Positions 56,491 through 64,000 of a DNA stretch of 64,000 bases are shown here, in pieces. The DNA comes from Agaricus subrufescens. Lineage: Eukaryota > Basidiomycota > Agaricomycetes > Agaricales > Agaricaceae. The notes beneath the pieces were generated by a model. The model saw only the letters and a list, made by a program, of their open reading frames with translations, did not search any database and had not been told where the DNA came from. The position numbers were made by a program, and so were the translations under genes. Where the stretch lies: the NCBI GenBank assembly GCA_029945375.1, contig CM057062.1, positions 434,001 to 498,000 on the forward strand, written 5' to 3'. The number at the start of each line of letters is the position of its first letter. Positions within the stretch are counted from its first letter, which is position 1.

Positions 56491-57883
56491 TGAAGAGACT
56501 AGATTGGTATAAATGTGGAAAATAAAATATAAAAAATATAAAAAATATAAAATCAAATGCGAATGCAACCCTTTGAAATACACTGAGTCTTGAGTGTGGT
56601 TTGTGGGGAGAATAAATCAGAAAGAAAGTGAAAGTAAGAGTCTCAATTAAGTATTAAATGAAAATAGGGGTAGAATAGAAATGTGAAACAAGTCTCGACT
56701 GAATAGAGACCTTTTCCAGACCTGTGCCATTTCGATTAGAACCTTTGTGACGAGAGGCTAAGCTTGCAACAACTGTCCTCAATAGGATGGGTTAGACACC
56801 TATCTAGGAGGGGTAGCGAGTCTGCCCTAGTGATGCCTCAACAAACTTGGAGAGCCTTGACCTGCCTTTGCACTTTGAGACAGACTGCAAGACAAGTTGA
56901 GCTAGCACCAAATGCTATTGCGATCCTATTAGACCAGTGAAGATACTCTCTTGAGCAGAACACAAGTCCTTCTGAGTTGAGAAAGAACTTTTTAAGAAAT
57001 GCTTAGAACACTGCAAAGTTTAACCAAACTCAATTTCACTTGCACAGCACTTGGGCAAAGATTTGATTCTGAACCTCGTCCTTGACTGGCGACTATATAC
57101 AATACACAATAATAAAAAACTGAGACAAAATAAACAATTATGAAACAAATAACCAAGTCTGTATCCAGCGCTGAAGGGGTATAGTCTCCTCGACTCATCT
57201 TTTCCCACCAATCAACAGTCTTGACTATTCAGTCTCCTCAACCAAACATTGCACTTGCCTAATTCCTTGCTCTTCATTGGCTAACAAGGTTCCAACCCTA
57301 GACCCTAGTCTAGGAACCCTTGAGACTCATCCCCCACTGATCAACCCATCAATAAGATGTCCTTGATTAGACCAAATTCCCATCTCTCCTCCAGTTGCTT
57401 CGAGATTATCAGCATTGCTACCCGATCCTGAGTCTCGACCAATAATTCTGACAGCCTCGCTTCAATTCATTCAGTCTTGACATGTGTGAATCACCCATTT
57501 CCTAGCCTTTCCATATCAGGCAGGTAGTAGTTATAGATTCAGTCTAGCATAAGGTCCACTAAAGGAACTGTGCTCCGCTAAGTCCTCAAGCCATCCCATA
57601 GCCAGTCTTGATGATAATTCACAATAAAGTCTCCCTAGACCCAGCCTTGAGACTTCCATTTTAAAGTCCTCAAATGCGATTATATTTCCCCTGACAGTAC
57701 AGTTTTCCTGTTAGGAACCACAGATGCAATCTCAACTGATCCCTAGTTTGCCCTGTCTTCACACATGCCCTCGACCGATCTCATTACTAATGGGGTGATC
57801 AATTACTCATTCTCAAGTCTAATACGTACACCTAGCTGTATTAAACGTACATTTTCACGTGTAAAACAGCTGGGGCTGTAACA
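56491..57883 (-). repeat. LTR-like repeat, copy 3, 1.39 kb
   Basis: TGAAGAGACTAG...GGGGCTGTAACA. The most CpG-decayed of the four (CTTGAGACTCATCC, TCTTGACATGTGTGAATCA). It truncates the copia piece to its left. Confidence 0.7.
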
Positions 57884-58226
57884 ATGTGGGGCCCTGAAAT
57901 GGAGGTGAGAAGAGGACAAAGTTAGTGTAGGGAAAACAGGCAGAGAAAAACAGAGAAAGTATTAGGTTTTTCACTGATTTGATGGGCTGCTTAATCACTG
58001 AGTTTCAATAAGATATTCCCTTATAATATATCCCTTAATATACATCAGTTTTAATGTCGTAAATGACAGATGTAAAGTAAGGAACAACCTGATTATCTAA
58101 ATCAGGTAATTGAAAGTTTGCTAAGGGAACTTCTTAATTACAAAATCAGGTAAATACCAAGTAAAACTCAGGAATAGCGCAGTGTATACCTCAATTTCTC
58201 ACTTACATAAATTCAGTCAGTTCCTA
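57884..58226. other. A/T-rich spacer
   Basis: No gene or repeat recognised between the LTR-like repeat and the Tc1-type element. Confidence 0.5.
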
Positions 58227-59804
58227 CAGTGGGGGACAAAACTGTTCCAATGTTTTGTACCTTTGCAAAGAATGCTATATACCAGTGCAAATAAAATGTT
58301 TAAAATCTTGAGAATATTTATGAATATACCTTAGTATCTAAGCTACCATCATATGATATTATGTGGCTGTACAGTTATTATTGGTTATTAAATAATCCTT
58401 TTAAGTCAGAGCATCATTGGAACGGTTTTGTCCCTGTGCATTGAAAATACAGAATTGGCTACTTATCAAGGCAGAGGATACTATTTTCTGGCTATCAAAG
58501 CTACAAATGGTAGCTTTGATATTGATGCCATCAATATCTGATCAAATTCTGCTGATATGATATCAGAATCCACCTATATGCTACTCTAAAGATTAGATAC
58601 TTTATTAAGTAGTAAATCTTTAATCTCTAGCTTATTATTACAATGTCTTCAAGGTTTGTGATGTAATTTATATTAAACCAATTATCTAAGTGCAATAATA
58701 TATTGTATTATGTAATCTATGCTATTTAAAGACTTATTTGCTGACATAAATATGATCATCCTTAGGTAGAAATATACTTTCATCTATTTTTTGCACACAA
58801 ACAACCCACTTGCAGGAAAGCTGATTGTTCCAATTAATGCTATGAATGTTAGTGCTTATGTAACAATCAATCAAAGAGCAAATAAAAGCTTTGACCTTCC
58901 TCCACAAGCCTGTATCTACATAAGTGTATAGTAGACTTTAGAGAGCATCTGTAAAAGTGCATCAGGGCTTGTTTCTGATGACTAATCAAGATACAAATAG
59001 GCTCAGGATGTTGAGAATAATAGATTATAATCATATGTAACTGAAAACAATATGCTGATGAAAGGGTAAGAGCTTTACAAGCAGAGGGTAAAAAGTGCTA
59101 GTGTGTATAAATGAAAAAAATTGTAACCTAAGATTGCATAGAATGTGCAAGAGCTCAAATAACTACTAAACATGAACTATTATTGAATGTTACTCTTGTC
59201 AGATATATTTTGGAATTTTCACATGATTCAATCCTAGAGTATCATAAGTAGAATATATCAAGTACAAGCCTAACAAATGTGATATAGCAGCAAATCAACT
59301 TTAAAATAGTATGGATTACCTAAGATTAGATACTATGGAGTTCAACCAGCCTCTTAATATGAGTTTTGCCAAAATACAGTAAATAAATATCAATAGTGAG
59401 GTAAAAGTTAATGAATTTCTACCTAATAGATTATTACATCTTTAGAATAGCATATAGATGGATTCTGATATCATATCAGCAGAATTTGATCAGATATTGA
59501 TGGCATCAATATCAAAGCTACCATTTGTAGCTTTGATAGCCAGAAAATAGTATCCTCTGCCTTGATAAGTAGCTAATTCTGTATTTTCAATGCACAGGGA
59601 CAAAACCGTTCCAATGATGCTCTGACTTAAAAGGATTATTTAATAACCAATAATAACTGTACAGCCACATAATATCACATGATGGTAGCTTAGATACTAA
59701 GGTATATTCATAAATATTCTCAAGATTTTAAACATTTTATTTGCACTGGTATATAGCATTCTTTGCAAAGGTACAAAACATTGGAACAGTTTTGTCCCCC
59801 ACTG
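58227..59804. mobile_element. Tc1/mariner-type non-autonomous element, 1578 bp, long inverted repeats
   Basis: Ends CAGTGGGGGACAAAACTGTT and its reverse complement, flanked by TA (58225-58226, 59805-59806). The inverted repeats are about 365 bp (58227-58593 and about 59438-59804), nearly perfect. The 850-bp middle has no transposase frame. A truncated relative is at 36917. CAGTGGGG-type ends and TA duplication are typical of Tc1/mariner/pogo elements. Confidence 0.85.
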
Positions 59805-59875
59805 TATATCCTGGGTATCACAGTGCACAGCTCTGTCCCTTGCATGTCCTGATGGTACAACTTTTGCCTTGCCAG

Positions 59876-61265
59876 TGTTACAGCCCCAGCTGTTTTACGC
59901 GTGAAAATATACATTTAATGCAGCTAGGTGTACATATTAAGTTCGAGAATGAACAATCGGTCACCCAGTTAGAGATAAGATCAGTCGAGGACATGTGTGA
60001 AGAGAGGTTGACCTATGGAACAGTTGAGATTGCATCCGTGATTCCTAGCAGGAAAACCGTACTGTTAGGGGAAATATAATTGCGTTCGAGGACTTTAAAA
60101 TGGAAGTCTCGAGACTGAGTCTAGGGAGACTTTGTTGGGAATTATCATTGAGGTGGGCTATGGGATGGCTTGAGGACTTAGTGGAATGCAGTTCCTTCAG
60201 CAGACCTTATGCTAAACTGAATCTATAACTACTACCTGCCTAATAAGGAAAGGGCTAGGAAGTAGATGACTCACACATGTCAAGACTGAATAAATCTGAA
60301 TTGAGACTGTTGGAATTGTTGGTTGAGACTCTGGATCAGGCAGTAGTAATGATAATCTCGAAGCAACTAAAGGCAAGATAGAAGCTTAGTCTAATTGAGG
60401 ACATCTTATCGACGGGTTAATCAGTGGGGGATGCACCTCGAGAGTTTCTAGACTAGGGTCTAGGGTTAGAAGCCTGTTAGCCAATGAGGAGCAGGAGATT
60501 GGACAAGTGCGATGTTCGGTCGAGGAGACTGAATAGTCGAGACTGTTGATTGGTGGAGAAAGATGAGTCGAGGAGACTATACCCATTCAGCGCTGGATAT
60601 GGACTTGGTTATTTGTTTCATATTTGTTTATTTTGTCTCAGTTTTTTGGTGTGTATCATATATAGTCACCAGTCAAGGACGAGGTTCAGGATTGAATCTT
60701 TGCCCAAGCGCTGTGCAAGTGAAATTGAGTTTGGTTAAACTTTGCAGTGTTCTAAGCATTTCTTAAAGTTCTTTCTCAACTCAGAAGGACTTGTGTTCTG
60801 CTCAAGAGAGTATCTTCACTGGTCTAATAGGATCGCAATAGCATTTGGTGCTAGCTCAACTTGTCTTGCAGTCTGTCTCAAAGTGCAAAGGCAGGTCAAG
60901 GCTCTCCAGGTTTGTTGAGGCATCACTAGGGCGGACTCGCTACCCCTCCTAGATAGGTGTCTAACCCATCCTATTGAGGACAGTTGTCGCAAGCTTAGCC
61001 ACTTGTCGCAAAGGTTCTAATCGAAATGGCATAGGTCTGGAAGAGGTCTCTATTCAGTCGAGACTTGTTTCACATTTCTATTCTACCCCTATTTTCATTT
61101 AATACTTAATTGAGATGCTTACTTTCACTTTCTTTCTGATTTATTCTCCCCATGAACCACACTCAAGACTCAGTGTATTTCAAAGGGTTGCATTCGCATT
61201 TAATTTTATATTTTATATATTTTTTATATTTTATTTTCCACATTCACACCAATCTAGTCTCTTCA
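59876..61265 (+). repeat. LTR-like repeat, copy 4, inverted, 1.39 kb
   Basis: TGTTACAGCCCCAGC...TCTCTTCA, opposite to copies 1-3. Read this way it has LTR-like TG and CA ends. Short open frames of 60-67 codons inside recur in all copies and are not genes. Confidence 0.7.
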
Positions 61266-62827
61266 TCGTCAATCCTAACGAGACTTTACAATTACCCCCC
61301 TCCCCAGATGTCACTGAACCAGATCATTTTATTTTGAAGCGCATTGAGCGGAGCAAAAGCAAGAACAAAACAGATTCTGTTGTCAAGGAAACAGAGCTGA
61401 AGCTGGTGATCAATGAAGACAGTAAGTGCTTGAATTCTCACAATGTTCCATCCATAACAATTTCAAATGATAAAAGAAGAATTACAGCAACAGTTATTCA
61501 AAAGTCAATTCACTCCAAACCCCCCACCCAAAAAGAGTATGTTGTATACTAATGATTGTGGAATTTATGCTGATTACATGTTCTAAGAAACTAAATATGT
61601 CGAAGTCTCTAGTGAGGAGTCTGGGGGAGACTTGATCTTCAATGATGATGATGAAACTGGCCCGATGAAGTCCACACCTGCTATACCCAGGACCATCAAT
61701 CCCCCTGTTGTGGCTCAAAGTAAGTCTCTGCCACCAGCAAACCAAAGTGAACACTCGAAAGTTGGTACTGCTATGACAACCTCAAAGGGAAAGGCTCACA
61801 AGGGTACTATAACAAGTGGGAAGAGGAAAGAAGCTGCTACTTTGAAAGGAGTGGATTTGAAGAAAGTTCTGAAGGACAAAATTGGGACAGATGTGTTGGA
61901 GAACACCAAGAGTACTGGAAATAAGGAAACCAACATGAGCAAGAAGGAAGGTGAGCTATTGGTTAACATACTACGGTAATCAATTTGCTGATAATCTGTT
62001 TTTAGATTACAGGCCTTCCAACCACTCCATTGCCAAGGCCACCCATGCCGAGACTATGTTGGCAAAGCAACAGTAGCAATGGGCCAATAAAGAAGGTACT
62101 GTGAGAATTGATAAAATCATCCTATCTTTTACTCACTCGAAATTTAGCAAGTCACAGGCAATTTGCCAAGGATTGGCTGAATGCAAAGTCTGAGGATGAA
62201 CGTCCAAAGCCTCCTCTCAGTATTGAGTTGGTCTGTAAAGATCCTGAGTACCTTGCCAACATAGCCACCTCCAACTATCACCTTGCTCTCAAGTTGCTGA
62301 TGAACCACAGCAATAATTTGCTCTGTATCCCACATGTCAAGTTGAACTGGAGGATCATTGGAGAGATTGACAATCTTGAGGGGCTGGTTCAAATTTGTGG
62401 GACCCCTTTACCACGAAATCAGAACCCTAACCCAACTACAGAAATTCATCACAAGCCTAACCACTTCCATTGCAGTTGCCACAAGAAGGTCACTCTGGTT
62501 AGTTTCGTAATGTGGAAGACAGGGAAGGCTAGGAGTTGGATCAATGGTCAACTGGTTGTTGAGGGTTTGCATAAGTGGTGGGTGTTCCATCCTCATGACA
62601 TTTTGTTTATCTTGCAGTTTTTGAAGTCAAAGTTTGGATATATGGTTGAGGATATGTTTACTGGCTCTTCTGATTTGGAGCAGGAGGCAAGAAAGGAAGC
62701 ACAGGTGATGAGAAAAGTGGCCAGTTTCTGTGCATGCCACTATTTCAAACTTGTTGGAGAAGTGATGATGCTTGACAAAGATTTTTGGGTGTTGGAGGAG
62801 GAGGAGGGGAGGCCTGAGTGGATCTGA
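61266..62827 (+). pseudogene. Unrecognised gene, broken, plus strand
   Basis: Open pieces: 61300-61552 (DHFILKRIERSKSKNKT), then after a one-base slip NDCGIYADYMF-TAA-ETKYVEVSSEE (Gln expected at TAA, near 61584), 61632-61979 (Lys/Thr-rich) and 62108-62827 (239 codons: LASHRQFAKDWLNAKSEDE, HCSCHKKVTLVSFVMWKTGK, acidic end EEEEGRPEWI). An intron may separate the last two. A Cys/His cluster (HFHCSCHKK) is notable. No family recognised. Its composition and C-to-T stops match the 28-35 kb pseudogenes. Confidence 0.5.
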
Positions 62828-63270
62828 GGGTTTGTTATTGTTACCTCTTTCGAAGATCTAAAGCCTGAGCCAATTTTGAGTCCTGGTATGTTTATTTATC
62901 TCCTAATCTTATGATGCATGCTGATGTTTTTTTACTTGTACCTGCTAAGTACTAGTTCATGATGTGTAAGTAGAGTATATAAGAGATAGCCTCGGTGTAT
63001 GGTTTTTGTTGAAAGAATGATTTTTTTGGCAAGCATTTGGTGTGATACCTAATAAGCACATATATGTTTTGCTTAATGCATAATGGTTACCAGTATGACA
63101 ATACCCACTGTGTTCAAGAGCAGTGAGTACAGTCATACTCAACCAAGTGATAGGGGGAGAGTATGATGATACTTGCCACTTGCAGGAGCAGTGAGTACAA
63201 TGATACTCACACCATTTGGTGGTTGCAAGTATGGTGATACTCACACTGTTCAGTGGGTAGGGAAGAGTAT
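62828..63270. other. 3' flank with degenerate hairpin repeats
   Basis: No gene. From about 63115 it contains GAGTAC/GTACTC-like inverted pairs that grade into the regular minisatellite that follows. Confidence 0.5.
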
Positions 63271-63282
63271 GGCTCTCTGTAC

Positions 63283-63600
63283 AGTCTGTTGGTGAGAGTA
63301 TTGCCGTACTCCGCACTGTCTGTTGGTGAGAGTACCACCATACTCTGCACTGTCTGTTGGTGAGAGTACTGCTGTACTCTGGACTCTCTGTTGGTGAGAG
63401 TACTGCAGTACTCTCCACTCTCTGTCAGTGAGAGTAACACCATACTCTTCACTCTCTGTAGTTTGGAGTACTGTTGTACTCTGTACTCTCCTCTCCTGGG
63501 GAGAGTATAACTGTACTCTGCACTCTCCTCTGCTGGGAAGAGTATACCTGTACTCTACACTCTCTGAAGAGGACAATACCATCATACTCTTCACTCAATA
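63283..63600. repeat. 34-bp minisatellite, about nine copies, each with a hairpin
   Basis: The unit is close to AGAGTACTGCTGTACTCT followed by GCACTGTCTGTTGGTG. The first half of each unit is self-complementary (GAGTAC-4 nt-GTACTC). The right-hand copies are 34-37 bp with CTCTCCTCTSCTGGG in place of CTGTCTGTTGGTG. Changes in one arm are often matched in the other or are at the loop. Confidence 0.8.
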
Positions 63601-64000
63601 TGAATGTTCACCAATATCTATAAAAACATGAACAAGTACAATAGTACTGTAATAGCCAAGTTCCCTTTATAGGCACTGTGAGAAATGACACACGACCCCA
63701 TGTATGCAGTTGTGACTAATGTGAAAATAACTCAGTGATAATGTAGAGTCGGGTTGAACACTATATTAATACCTAATGTGAAAATAACTACGGAACTATG
63801 AGAACAGCATATACAGGATTGTACGAGATACTCACCTCAGTGACAACGTAGAGTTGGGTTGAACACTGAGGTGATTTGGTGGCTGAACTGGCCATATGTA
63901 CTGTGGTATAAAAACTGTACAGTTAATACGTGGCATAAAGAAACAAGGGAAAACAAATATTGGAAATAACAAGTGAATGGAGAAAGGTAGAAGAGTGGGA
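63601..64000. other. Window end, short direct repeats
   Basis: No gene. The phrase GTGAAAATAACT occurs at 63720 and 63779, and a version of GTAGAGTYGGGTTGAACACT at 63743 and 63848, so a partly duplicated 60-100-bp segment is present. Confidence 0.4.

Noticed and set aside
35379..61265. Target-site duplications around the four 1.4-kb LTR-like repeats
   Set aside because: The bases directly outside TG...CA do not match in any copy. ATGG or ATGT near copies 2 and 3 is not adjacent on the left. Ends may be wrong or the copies rearranged.
1..64000. tRNA, rRNA, CRISPR or bacterial-type operons
   Set aside because: None seen. The gene structure is eukaryotic throughout, and no cloverleaf or array was noticed by eye.

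Overview
The window looks like nuclear DNA of a mushroom-forming basidiomycete (Agaricomycetes; genus not resolvable). The evidence is intron-dense genes with 40-60 nt introns, NACHT-type STAND/NLR genes in the style of fungal immune receptors, a fungal Dpb4 gene, and chromovirus, copia and Tc1-like elements. There are two compartments. Bases 1-28 kb are gene-bearing and keep normal CpG. Bases 28-64 kb are a nested pile of decayed transposable elements in which stop codons sit at former CGA or CAG codons.

Gene-bearing half. 1-675 is the 5' part of a minus-strand NLR that runs off the window. 1272-4202 is a divergent seven-exon NLR. 4850-6875 (minus) is a four-exon NLR. 7.1-8.3 kb holds two small inverted-repeat transposons with clear target duplications (9 bp and TA), and 8.8-9.0 kb holds a relic of an NLR 3' end. 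9121-10365 (minus) encodes a secreted-type single-pass membrane protein. It is divergent from an intact four-exon dpb4 gene (10892-11652), the histone-fold subunit of DNA polymerase epsilon and chromatin-accessibility complexes. From there to about 28 kb a dpb4+NLR cassette is repeated four times in tandem. The NLR copies at 12168, 15915, 20700 and 25262 all keep open four-exon reading frames, while only the first dpb4 copy is intact. Units 1 and 3 are sisters and units 2 and 4 are sisters, so a two-unit block was duplicated.

The NLRs share one design: a tiny first exon coding a 33-residue N/V/G-rich motif that resembles amyloid signalling motifs, then a NACHT domain, then two short conserved C-terminal exons. 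No WD40, ankyrin or TPR repeats are visible. A conserved block lies about 40-100 bp upstream of the start codons.

Transposon half. Two minus-strand pseudogenes come first: 28.1-30.5 kb (unknown family) and 32.5-35.2 kb (ubiquitin-protease-like Cys and His boxes followed by a PHD finger). Next are a Ty3/Gypsy chromovirus (element A) split between gag and pol by a 1.4-kb LTR-like repeat, with a heat-shock-element array in its 3' LTR; a decayed minus-strand Ty1/copia element; and, inserted inside the copia, a complete 8.35-kb chromovirus (element B, 48059-56409) with apparently identical 602-bp LTRs, a CTCCT target duplication, a -1 frameshift heptamer and an extra zinc-knuckle ORF after pol. 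Four copies of the 1.4-kb LTR-like repeat, a 1.58-kb Tc1/mariner-type non-autonomous element with about 365-bp inverted repeats, an unrecognised decayed gene (61.3-62.8 kb) and a 34-bp hairpin minisatellite (63.3-63.6 kb) complete the window.

All introns, domains and relationships were read by eye from codons and splice consensus. No database search was run.
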